The translations under genes were made by a program, and so were the position numbers. Positions 32,447 through 40,530 of a stretch of DNA of 64,000 nt are shown in pieces. Below the pieces are notes generated by a model, which ran no database searches, had not been told where the DNA came from, and saw only the letters and a program-made list of their open reading frames with translations. The first letter of the stretch is position 1. Every line of letters begins with the position of its first letter. The DNA lies in assembly GCA_900470155.1 (NCBI GenBank), contig UBZT01000003.1, positions 62,001 through 126,000 of the forward strand, in the 5' to 3' direction. The DNA is from Hyphomicrobiales bacterium. Lineage in GTDB: Bacteria; Pseudomonadota; Alphaproteobacteria; Rhizobiales; Rhizobiaceae.

Positions 32447-33560
32447 CATGCCGATGATCACGATTTCGGGCGTGAACAAGTTTTATGGGATCTACAAGGC
32501 GCTAACCGATGTCACGCTCGATATTGCCTCCGGCGAATTCTTCTCGCTGCTCGGCCCGTCCGGTTGCGGCAAGACCACGCTGCTGCGGTCGATCGCGGGT
32601 TTCGAGACGCCGAGTTCCGGCGATATCCGCATCGACGGCCAGTCGATGATCGGGGTCCCGCCGAACCGTCGCCCGACCAACATGGTCTTCCAAAGCTACG
32701 CGATCTTCCCGCATCTGAATGTCGAGGAGAACGTCTCCTACGGTCTGAAGCGATTGAAGCTGGGAGCTGTGGAGGAGCATCGGCGCGTTGGCGATGCGCT
32801 GGATCAGGTGCGCCTTGGCCATCTCGGCAAGCGTCGTGGCCACGAACTTTCCGGCGGCCAGCGGCAGCGCGTGGCCCTTGCCCGGTCGCTGGTGTTGCGC
32901 CCCAAGGTGTTGCTGCTCGACGAGCCGCTCTCGGCGCTCGACAAGAAGCTGCGCGAGGAGATGCAGTCCGAATTGCGGGCTCTGCAGAAGGCGGTCGGCA
33001 TCACCTTCGTCCTCGTCACCCACGACCAGTATGAGGCGCTGGCGCTGTCCGACCGGATCGCAGTCATGTTCGGCGGGAGGATCACCCAGGTGGCGACACC
33101 GAAGGAACTCTACCAGCATCCCCTTTCGCGCATGACGGCAGACTTCCTCGGCGGTATGAACTTCCTCTCCGGCAAGGTGGCGGAGAAGGTCGGCGACATA
33201 CTGTCCGTCGAGACCGAACGTTTCGGACAGTTGCGGCTGGCCGCTGCCGCCTGCGGCGGTCGCCCCGGTGATCGTATCACGCTTGGCATCCGTCCCGAAC
33301 GCCTGCGACTTCTGTGGGACGGCGAGCATGCCGATCATGAGTTGCAGGGCAGGGTCATGGATCGGGCCTATTTCGGCGAGACCACCCACCTCTCGGTCCG
33401 GGTCGATGGCCTGGAAAGACCGCTGTCGATGATCGAGACCAATACTTACGGTGCTGACGATCTGCCGATCGGGGCATCGATCCGGCTGGCCTATGACCCG
33501 GAGGCTTTCGTGGCGCTGGCCGATGACGAGGCCGAGGATCGTATTCGGAAGATTGGCTGA
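32439..33560 (+). CDS. ABC transporter ATP-binding protein, spermidine/putrescine type (PotA-like)
   Basis: The 373-residue ATPase has Walker A GPSGCGKTTL, MVFQSYAIFPHLNV Q-loop, signature LSGGQRQRVALARSL, Walker B VLLLDEPLSALDKKLR, VTHDQYEAL and a C-terminal TOBE domain (GIRPERL). Start at 32439 is placed by GGGAG upstream and the family N-terminus (ITISGVNKFYG). It converges with the small gene at 33564; both stop codons fall in one hairpin. Confidence 0.92.
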   Translation: MSDMPMITISGVNKFYGIYKALTDVTLDIASGEFFSLLGPSGCGKTTLLRSIAGFETPSSGDIRIDGQSMIGVPPNRRPTNMVFQSYAIFPHLNVEENVSYGLKRLKLGAVEEHRRVGDALDQVRLGHLGKRRGHELSGGQRQRVALARSLVLRPKVLLLDEPLSALDKKLREEMQSELRALQKAVGITFVLVTHDQYEALALSDRIAVMFGGRITQVATPKELYQHPLSRMTADFLGGMNFLSGKVAEKVGDILSVETERFGQLRLAAAACGGRPGDRITLGIRPERLRLLWDGEHADHELQGRVMDRAYFGETTHLSVRVDGLERPLSMIETNTYGADDLPIGASIRLAYDPEAFVALADDEAEDRIRKIG

Positions 33561-33569
33561 CGTTCAGCC
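33555..33569. terminator. Hairpin spanning both convergent stop codons
   Basis: GGCTGA-CGT-TCAGCC has perfect 6-bp arms; the left arm contains the ATPase TGA and the right arm the TGA of the minus-strand small gene. It is short and lacks a clear U-run, so termination is only a suggestion. Confidence 0.4.
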
Positions 33570-33821
33570 CGTGGGGAAGCGGGACAGCTTGTCGAGCCAG
33601 TCGGCGCCGATGCGGTAACGCCGCAAGACGTCAGCGGGGTCTTCCGCGTCCAGTCTGGCGAGATAGCGGTAGACCTCGAGCGTTTGCACATCCATGTCGC
33701 CCTGCATGTAAAAATACATAGCCGCCGCATAGCGTGCGCGTCCTGACCACTCGATACCTGCCGGCAGGTTGACGAGCTTCCATTGTGCCTGGGTTTCGCT
33801 TTCGGGGGCGGCGGCCATCAT
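33564..33821 (-). CDS. Small unknown protein at the end of the GcvT/FAD operon (85 residues)
   Basis: I do not recognise it. The product has a QWKLVNLPAGIEWSGRARYAAAMYFYMQGDMD segment followed by LEVYRYLARLDAEDPADVLRRYRIGADWL, largely helical, with no signal peptide or membrane segment. GAGGTCGCA precedes the ATG (33821; a second ATG at 33818), and the ribosome site overlaps the GcvT-like stop, so it is translated with that operon. It may be an accessory subunit of the neighbouring oxidoreductases. Confidence 0.7.
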   Translation of the reverse strand: MMAAAPESETQAQWKLVNLPAGIEWSGRARYAAAMYFYMQGDMDVQTLEVYRYLARLDAEDPADVLRRYRIGADWLDKLSRFPTG

Positions 33822-33827
33822 GCGACC

Positions 33828-35048
33828 TCAGAACCGGCCCGGCGGTGTGACTGTGCGGCGCGGCAGCTTGACGAAAGGGCGCGGCACGATCTTGGCCCGT
33901 TTCATCAGCTTCTGGTACTGCAACTCGCGCAGCGCATAGATTTCCACCCAGAGATCGTCGAGGATCTGTTCGCCATAGGGGCGCGCGAGCGTTGCGATGG
34001 CGATGTTGCGCTTGGCCGTCGGCGACCAGATGCCGGCGGTGACGATGCCGGCTTCGCGGCTTTTCCGATGGTAGACCAGCGCGTGCTCTGCGGGGACGTT
34101 GCCTTCGATCTCAAGCCCGACCAGGATGTATTTCAGCGACTTCGTTCGCCGCGCCTTGAGAATGGCGTCGCGTCCGTTGAAATAGGGCTTGTCGGGGTCC
34201 ACCAGCCAGTCGAGCCCGGTCTCGTCGGGAAGCCGCTCGCGGTCGGGACGCAAGGCGGTCTCCGCCGTGATGAAGTCTGCATTGGCGACGATGAAGCCGG
34301 CTTCGATGCGGGCGCGGTTAAGCGCGCCGTAGCCGATTGCCTGCAGGCCGAACAACTGGCCGGCGCTCCAGATCCTATCCCAGAGCGACAGGGCAATCTC
34401 GGCCGGGGCAAAGAGCTCGTAGCCGAGGTCGCCGGTGAAGCCGGTGCGGGATATCAGGACCTCGTGCCCCCGATGCTGGAATGTCGCAATCTGAAAAGGC
34501 TTGAGTGTCTCGACACCGGTAAATCCGGCGGCGTCGAGCACCGAAAAGCTGGTTGGACCCTGAAGTGCGACGGCGGCGAGCGTTTCGGTCTCTTCCTCGA
34601 TCGTGACGTCGAAACCATCGGCGCTGTCGGTCAGCCAGGGCAGGTGACGTTCCTGGCAGCACAGGCGGAAATCGGCTTCCGCCAGGCGGAAGAGTGTGCC
34701 GTCATCCAGCACATGGCCGTGATCGTCGCACCAGGCGGTATACTGCACCCGGCCGGGCTGCAGCTTGCGCACGTCGCGCAGCGTCAGGCGGTTGAGGAAG
34801 TGTTCGGAATCGACGCCGCGGATGCGGTACTTTACCATCGGCGAGATGTCGAACAGGGCGGCCGTGGAGCGGATGGCGAAATATTCGAGTTCGTCGTCGA
34901 AGACCGAATGCGGCGCCTTGTAGCCGGCCCAGGAATACCAGTCATTGGTGGTCGACAGCGCCGCGATGCGGGAATGGAACGGCGTTTCGAGGCGAGGTGT
35001 GGCGATGTGGATCTGGCTGGCGCGGCGCTGGGCGGGATCGAGGGTCAT
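33828..35048 (-). CDS. GcvT-family aminomethyltransferase-like protein (folate-dependent)
   Basis: The 406-residue product has the T-protein fold: STAALFDISPMVKYRIRGVDSEHFLNRLTLRDV, VALQGPTSFSVL, SRTGFTGDLGYELFAP, ALNRARIEAGF and a C-terminal barrel domain. Family members (glycine cleavage T-protein, dimethylglycine and sarcosine dehydrogenase domains, DmdA, LigM) pass one-carbon units from amines, sulfonium or methoxy groups to tetrahydrofolate. In this operon it likely captures methyl groups released from the amine substrate. It overlaps the FAD gene upstream by four bases (ATGA). Confidence 0.88.
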   Translation of the reverse strand: MTLDPAQRRASQIHIATPRLETPFHSRIAALSTTNDWYSWAGYKAPHSVFDDELEYFAIRSTAALFDISPMVKYRIRGVDSEHFLNRLTLRDVRKLQPGRVQYTAWCDDHGHVLDDGTLFRLAEADFRLCCQERHLPWLTDSADGFDVTIEEETETLAAVALQGPTSFSVLDAAGFTGVETLKPFQIATFQHRGHEVLISRTGFTGDLGYELFAPAEIALSLWDRIWSAGQLFGLQAIGYGALNRARIEAGFIVANADFITAETALRPDRERLPDETGLDWLVDPDKPYFNGRDAILKARRTKSLKYILVGLEIEGNVPAEHALVYHRKSREAGIVTAGIWSPTAKRNIAIATLARPYGEQILDDLWVEIYALRELQYQKLMKRAKIVPRPFVKLPRRTVTPPGRF

Positions 35049-36604
35049 CGTTTCTCTCCGGCAAGAATCTGACGTGCCGCCAACAGTCCCGGCAGGCCCG
35101 AGATGCCGCCACCCGGATGTGCGCCGGCGCTGGCGAGGAACAGCCCCTCGAGCGGTGTGGAGAAGCGCGACGCAGCGTGCACGGGGCGATTTACCAGAAG
35201 CTGGTCGGCCTGCAACTCGCCGTGGTGCCAGTGCCCGCCCGGGATGCGGTAGGCGGCCTCGATATCGGGCGGTGCCATGATACGGGCGGCGCGCACGCTG
35301 CGGCTGATGCCCGGCGCATGGCGTTCAAGAACGGCGAGCGCGGACGTTCGAAGTCGGTCCCTTCCGCTCTCCCAACCTTCTTTCAATGTGTAAGGCACGA
35401 AAGGAATAATGGCGGATAATGTCGCGGCACCTGAGGGAGCGAGCGCAGGCTGTGACAGGCTCGGCAGCATCACTTCCATCACCGGATCTGCCGGGAGTTC
35501 GCCGTATTTCGAGGGATTGAAGGCGGTTTCGACATGCTGCATCGACCGGCCGATCACCAGTCGACCCGTCAGCGCATCCACCGGAACGCCGGTGAAGTTT
35601 GGCGGTGCATCAACGGCCAGATCGAGCCGGGCGACATTGCCGTTCGAGCGGATGTTGCCGATGGCACGCCGGAATCCGGTGCCGATCTCGGCTGCGTCGA
35701 CGAGCGCAAGGAATGTCGTCTTCGGGTGCACTGCAGAGACGATGATGGGTGCCGTCAGCGTTTCTCCACTTTCCAGCACGACGCCGGTGACGCCGCCGCG
35801 ATCCGCAAGAATCCGACCGACGGCAGCTCCGGTTCTGAGCGTCACGCCTGCCTTCAGCGCACCGGCGACGAAGGCTTCGCCGAGCGCGCCCAGGCCGCCA
35901 TTGGTCACGAACTGGCCACCAACGCGGCCATTTGCTTCGCCGGTCAGGCGATAATAGAGGCCGAGCAGTGAGGTGGGCGAACGCGGGCCAAGTTGGATGC
36001 CGAGTGTCGCATCGAAGGCAATGAGGGCCTTCAGGCGATCGTCGGTCAGGTATTCGTCGGCGACATCGGCGACATTCATCAGGAGCATGCGCAGGAAATC
36101 GCGACCCTCTTCTCGCCCCTTAAATAACAGGGCAAGGCCCGCCGTACCGAGTGTGGCGAGATCGCCCATGCCAATCTTCTCGAGCGGTGGCGGTGTGCGC
36201 TTGAGGAAGCGGCGCAGGATGCCGGCCTGGAAGATCAGCTTGTCGCGCAGTGTCCGGAAACGCTCGGCCTCCTCGGGCGAAACACCGGTGATCCGGTCGC
36301 CATAGGCTCCTTCCAGCACAACAGGGGCTTTGGCGCCTGATAGTACGGTGGTCGGAAGCTCGCGGCCTCCGGCGAGGTTCGCCGGCAGGGCCATCAGTTT
36401 CGCCACTTCAGGATCGAGCCGGTTGATGATCTGGGCAAGACCGTTCGCCCGGAAGCCGGGATGGAAGGTGTCTCCCCGCAAGGCGCCGCCAGCCTCCTGA
36501 TGTGCTTCCAGCACGATCACCTTGCGACCGCTGCGGGCGAGGGCGGTCGCTGCGGTCAGCCCGTTGTGGCCGCCCCCGATCACGATGGCATCAAATGACG
36601 TCAT
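35045..36604 (-). CDS. FAD-dependent amine oxidase-like protein (COG1233, PYROXD2 type), first paralogue
   Basis: The 519-residue product has an N-terminal dinucleotide fold FDAIVIGGGHNGLTAATALARSGRKVIVLEAH and a C-terminal HPGGGISGLPGLLAARQIL flavin segment, the COG1233 phytoene-desaturase-like architecture. Such flavoproteins oxidise C-N or C-C bonds; here an N-methyl or secondary amine is likely. ATG 36604 (MTSFDAIVIGG) is chosen by the FAD motif; it overlaps the upstream paralogue by 14 bp. The pair may form a heteromer or act in sequence. Confidence 0.85.
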   Translation of the reverse strand: MTSFDAIVIGGGHNGLTAATALARSGRKVIVLEAHQEAGGALRGDTFHPGFRANGLAQIINRLDPEVAKLMALPANLAGGRELPTTVLSGAKAPVVLEGAYGDRITGVSPEEAERFRTLRDKLIFQAGILRRFLKRTPPPLEKIGMGDLATLGTAGLALLFKGREEGRDFLRMLLMNVADVADEYLTDDRLKALIAFDATLGIQLGPRSPTSLLGLYYRLTGEANGRVGGQFVTNGGLGALGEAFVAGALKAGVTLRTGAAVGRILADRGGVTGVVLESGETLTAPIIVSAVHPKTTFLALVDAAEIGTGFRRAIGNIRSNGNVARLDLAVDAPPNFTGVPVDALTGRLVIGRSMQHVETAFNPSKYGELPADPVMEVMLPSLSQPALAPSGAATLSAIIPFVPYTLKEGWESGRDRLRTSALAVLERHAPGISRSVRAARIMAPPDIEAAYRIPGGHWHHGELQADQLLVNRPVHAASRFSTPLEGLFLASAGAHPGGGISGLPGLLAARQILAGEKR

Positions 36605-38225
36605 GGGCTTCACTCATATGGTGCTGATCCCGCTTGAGGTCGCGCAGGATCTCCCGGGCGGCGTTGCGGCCGGGAGCGCCCATCACGCCGCCTCCGGGAT
36701 GCGTCGAGGACCCGCAGATGTAGAGGCCTTTGACGGGGCTGCGATACTGCGCGTAGCCGGGGACCGGGCGATTGAAGAGAAGCTGGTCGAAGGTCAGTTC
36801 ACCCTGGAAGATATTGCCCTCGGTCAGTCCGACCTCCGCCTCGATTTCGCGCGGCGTGCGCACTTCCATGTGGAGGATGCGATCCCGGAAGCCCGGCGAG
36901 TATTCCGCGATCTGGCTCAGCACCGTTTCGGCGAAGGCGTCGCGATCGGCATCCGTCCAGTCGCGCCCGTCGACCTTGGGTGGGCAATATTGCACGAAGC
37001 AGCTCATGAAATGTTTGCCCGGCGGCGCCATGGTCGGGTCGAGCGTGGTCGGGATCATCATGTCGACGAAGGGGTCGGCTGACCAGCGCCCGTCCTTCCA
37101 GTCGTCATAGGCCCGTTCCATGCGCTCCACGCTGTCGGTGAAATGCATGTCGCCGCGAATGCAGCTTGAGCCTTGCGGCAGGGCTGGAAATTCCGGCAGG
37201 CTGTCGAGCGCGATGTTGAGCTTGCCCGACGAGCCGCGCATCTTGAAATGGCGCACCCGGTGAACGAAGCGTTCTGGCAGGTCCTTCTCTTCGACGAGCT
37301 TGAGGAAGGTCCGCTTCACATCGGCGTTGGACACGATCGTGCGACCACGCACCTCCTCGCCATCGGCCAGCACCACCCCGGTTGCCTCTCCCGCGCGGGT
37401 CAGGACCTTGTCGACATCGGCGCCGGTGCGGATCGTTCCGCCTGCTGCCTGGAAGGAACTTGCCAAGGCCCGGCTGATCGCGCCCATGCCGCCGCGGGCA
37501 TAACCCCAGGCGCCCACGGATCCGTCGACTTCGCCCATATAGTGGTGCAGCAGCACGTAAGCGGTGCCTGGCGACATCGGGCCGAGTGCGGTGCCGATGA
37601 TGCCGGATAGCGCAAGATAGGCCTTCACCACATCGGTCTCGAAATACTCGTCAAGAAAATCCGAAATCGACATGGTCCAGAAGCGCAGGGTTGCTGCCAT
37701 CTCGGCGGCGGAAAAATCCCCGAAGCGTTTCGCGAGAAACAGCAGTTCACCGATCTCGCGCGGCTTGAAGGAAAAGGGATCCGGCGCCGTGCGCATCAGA
37801 AGCGGCTGGATGAAGCGGCACTGGCGCGTCACGTCGCGGGCGTAGCGCTCATAGGCCTCGGCATCGCGCTTTGACCAGCGGGCGAATTCGCGCCGGTGGC
37901 TGTCATGATCCCGGTAGGAGGCGAGGTAGTCGCCATCACGGGTGAAGACGGCCCCGCCTTCGTAGGAAATGACCTGCAGCCCGTGTTTCGGCAGCTCGAG
38001 ATCACGCATGATCTCCGGCCGGAAGAGGGAGCAGACATAAGAGCAATTTGAGTAGACAAACCCGGGCGTCAGTTCTCGGCTGGTGGCAGCCCCCCCAATC
38101 CAGTCGTTCTTTTCGAGCACCAGGACATCGAGGCCGGCCTTCTGCAGATAGCAGGCCGCTACAAGGCCATTATGGCCCCCACCGATCATCACAACGTCAT
38201 GGGTTTTCATGCTGTCCCCAATCAT
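36591..38225 (-). CDS. FAD-dependent amine oxidase-like protein (COG1233, PYROXD2 type), second paralogue
   Basis: The 544-residue protein opens MIGDSMKTHDVVMIGGGHNGLVAACYLQKAGLDVLVLEKN family-style, with GGAATS, NADVKRTFLKLV, and STHPGGGVMGAPGRNAAREIL at the end, so both flavin-binding ends are intact. GGAGAAACGC places the start at 38225; 38210 is an alternative. First gene of the operon FAD2-FAD1-GcvT-unknown, with operator copy 3 some 45 bp upstream. Confidence 0.85.
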   Translation of the reverse strand: MIGDSMKTHDVVMIGGGHNGLVAACYLQKAGLDVLVLEKNDWIGGAATSRELTPGFVYSNCSYVCSLFRPEIMRDLELPKHGLQVISYEGGAVFTRDGDYLASYRDHDSHRREFARWSKRDAEAYERYARDVTRQCRFIQPLLMRTAPDPFSFKPREIGELLFLAKRFGDFSAAEMAATLRFWTMSISDFLDEYFETDVVKAYLALSGIIGTALGPMSPGTAYVLLHHYMGEVDGSVGAWGYARGGMGAISRALASSFQAAGGTIRTGADVDKVLTRAGEATGVVLADGEEVRGRTIVSNADVKRTFLKLVEEKDLPERFVHRVRHFKMRGSSGKLNIALDSLPEFPALPQGSSCIRGDMHFTDSVERMERAYDDWKDGRWSADPFVDMMIPTTLDPTMAPPGKHFMSCFVQYCPPKVDGRDWTDADRDAFAETVLSQIAEYSPGFRDRILHMEVRTPREIEAEVGLTEGNIFQGELTFDQLLFNRPVPGYAQYRSPVKGLYICGSSTHPGGGVMGAPGRNAAREILRDLKRDQHHMSEAHDVI

Positions 38226-38271
38226 GCGTTTCTCCAAAAGTGAATGAAAAACGGTTGCTTGTCCATCCATA

Positions 38272-38290
38272 TTGAATGAACATTCAGCAA
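38272..38290. promoter_or_regulatory. Operator copy 3, before the FAD/GcvT operon and the TetR gene
   Basis: TTGAATGAACATTCAGCAA has dyad arms TGAATG/CATTCA and differs from copy 1 by one base. It lies between the divergent FAD operon and the TetR gene, allowing autoregulation. Confidence 0.78.
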
Positions 38291-38543
38291 GGCTGTTGCA
38301 AAGTTCGTGAAATGGGATAGTCTGCTGCGGACGGAAGGACGGTCAGAATGGCTGAGGGTTTCGCTGGGCACTCACGGGAAAAGCGCAGGCCGGGTGGTTC
38401 GGTGTTGCGGCCCCTGTCCACGCGTATGGCCAGCAAGAAGGTTCTTGACACCGTAGGCTCCTGTCCACTCATCTCAGGGCTGATAAACCGTGTGCGCGGC
38501 GATGATGGCTGAGCACGGACACCTTCGGAATTGGACCCAGAGC

Positions 38544-39212
38544 ATGAAGTCGATAGACGCCCTCCCGGATGCGGGAATTCCCGGCGACAGGAAGGGCCGC
38601 AAGGCCTCCAAGGAAACCCGCCAGCAACAGCTCATCGAAGCGACGATCGATTCGCTGGCAAAACGTGGTTATGCCGAAACGACGCTCGCCAATGTGGCCG
38701 ATGGGGCGGGACTTTCGCGCGGCATCGTCAATTTCCATTTCGAAAGCAAGGAGCGGCTGCTGGTTGCCACCCTGCAGTTCATGGCGGACGAATATGCCGG
38801 ACACTGGATGGGGGCCTATGAGAAAGCCGGCCCATCGCCTGCAGCCAGGCTCTGGGCGCTCGTCGCGGCTGATTTCGATCGCAAGCTCACAACGCGGCGC
38901 AAACTTGCAGCTTGGTGCGCCTTCTGGGGCGAGGCGAAGTCGCGGCCGACCTATCAGGCTCTGTGCGGCGCCCGGGATGCCCGTTACCAGCAGCTGTTCG
39001 AGGATCTCATCACGGCACTGAAGGCGGAAGCTGGCTATTCGTTCGAGCCTCAGGCGACGACGCTTGCCTTGTGCGCCACACTCGAGGGTTTGTGGTGGCG
39101 CCTCATGATGAATGACGGCCTGACGCGCGAAGGTGCGCATGCTGCAGCCATCGAATTCCTCGTCGCACTTTTCCCGCGGCACATGACCCGCGAGGGGCCC
39201 AACCCGACATAG
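38544..39212 (+). CDS. TetR-family regulator, BetI-like
   Basis: The 222-residue protein has a TetR HTH (TRQQQLIEATIDSLAKRGYAETTLANVADGAGLSRGIVNFHFESKERLL, about 26-73) and a BetI-type sensor domain (LTTRRKLAAWCAFWGEAKSRPTYQALCGARDARYQQL). BetI represses choline/betaine genes and is released by choline; this protein probably senses an amine substrate of the neighbouring pathway and binds the three dyads. Start is uncertain: 38544 is nearest the family N-terminus, 38490 also in frame. Directly upstream of the binding protein gene (24 bp), likely cotranscribed. Confidence 0.88.
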   Translation: MKSIDALPDAGIPGDRKGRKASKETRQQQLIEATIDSLAKRGYAETTLANVADGAGLSRGIVNFHFESKERLLVATLQFMADEYAGHWMGAYEKAGPSPAARLWALVAADFDRKLTTRRKLAAWCAFWGEAKSRPTYQALCGARDARYQQLFEDLITALKAEAGYSFEPQATTLALCATLEGLWWRLMMNDGLTREGAHAAAIEFLVALFPRHMTREGPNPT

Positions 39213-39236
39213 CAACCCAGACCAAGGAGACCGGCC

Positions 39237-40310
39237 ATGAAACCCAAAACTGCAATTCGACTGTCCGTCCTGCTTTCCGGTCTCCTGGCAAGCGTCGCGC
39301 CTCCTGCGGCGGCGGCCGACAGTATCGTCGTGTTCGACTGGGCCGGCTACGAGGATCCCGCTTTCCATCCCAGCTATACGGAGAAGTTTGGCGGCGAGCC
39401 CGACTTCTCCTTCTTCGGCGATGAGGAAGAGGCCTTCCAGAAACTGCGCTCCGGTTTCACGGCAGACTTGGCGCATCCCTGTTCGCAAAGCGTGTCGAAA
39501 TGGCGTGATGCCGGCCTGCTGGAGCCGCTCGACACCTCAAAACTCGCGAGCTGGAACGATGTCCTGCCCGGCATCAAGGCGATGAAGGGGTTGATGACCG
39601 CCGAGGATGGCACGGCCTACTTCCTGCCCTTCGAATGGGGGAATACCGTTCTCACCTATCGGACCGACACAGTGAAGCCGGAGGATGTCACTTCACTGAA
39701 GGCTTTTGCTGATCCCAAGTTCAAGGATCGCGTGTCGATCGGCGACAATGTCGACGACGCCTATGCGCTGGCGAGCCTTGCGATCGGCGTGAAGGACTGG
39801 ACTAAGCTGACGGACAAACAGTTCAAGCAGGCGTCCGACTTTTTGCGCGCCGTACACCAGAATGTCCGGCTTTACTGGACGGACAATACCGATCTCAGCC
39901 AGGCAATAGCCGGCGGCGAAGTCGATCTCGCCTGGGCCTGGAACGAGACGGCGACGACGCTTGCCGCAGACGGTGTGCCCGTTGCGATGAAGAAAGACAC
40001 GACGGAAGGCATTTCCACCTGGGTCTGCGGCTATGTACGTCTCAAGGGCGGTGCCGGCAGCGAGGAGCAGCAATATGGTTTTCTGAACGCCATTACCGAT
40101 CCAGCCATCAGCAGCTACATGGTGGAAAGCTGGGGTTACGGACATTCCAACGGCAAGGGCATGGCGGCAGTCAATGCGAAGATCTTGGCCGATAAGGGAT
40201 TTGCCGATGTCGACAAGTTCACCGCCAACACGTTGTTCCAGTCGCCGATGCCGACGGAACAGCGTCAGCGCATGATCGCGGAGTTTGAGAAGATCAAGTC
40301 GGGCTATTAG
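39237..40310 (+). CDS. ABC transporter binding protein, spermidine/putrescine type (PotD-like)
   Basis: The 357-residue product has a signal peptide (MKPKTAIRLSVLLSGLLASV, Ala-rich cleavage PPAAAAD) and then IVVFDWAGYEDPAFHPSYTEKFGGEPDFSFFGDEEEAFQKL, the start of COG0687 periplasmic binders of polyamines and related cations. AAGGAGA precedes the ATG. It completes the importer whose membrane and ATPase genes lie at 30708-33560. Conserved acidic/aromatic residues suit a cationic ligand, but no ligand can be named. Confidence 0.9.
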   Translation: MKPKTAIRLSVLLSGLLASVAPPAAAADSIVVFDWAGYEDPAFHPSYTEKFGGEPDFSFFGDEEEAFQKLRSGFTADLAHPCSQSVSKWRDAGLLEPLDTSKLASWNDVLPGIKAMKGLMTAEDGTAYFLPFEWGNTVLTYRTDTVKPEDVTSLKAFADPKFKDRVSIGDNVDDAYALASLAIGVKDWTKLTDKQFKQASDFLRAVHQNVRLYWTDNTDLSQAIAGGEVDLAWAWNETATTLAADGVPVAMKKDTTEGISTWVCGYVRLKGGAGSEEQQYGFLNAITDPAISSYMVESWGYGHSNGKGMAAVNAKILADKGFADVDKFTANTLFQSPMPTEQRQRMIAEFEKIKSGY

Positions 40311-40530
40311 GTGTTTAGTCCCGGACTTTGATGGTGCACTCTCGTCGGCTTGGAGGGTTTCGCGATGGGAAAGTTCTGTATGGGAGCGCCATGATGACAG
40401 AGGCGATCCGTCATGGTCGGCTTGGTTGCGAAGGCCTGCTGCTCGGTAGTGTGCGCCGCAGAACGACGCATATCGGTACGCTCCAGCTTTTATTTTAACG
40501 CAACCGCTGCGGGGTAGCTTATGAATTTGA

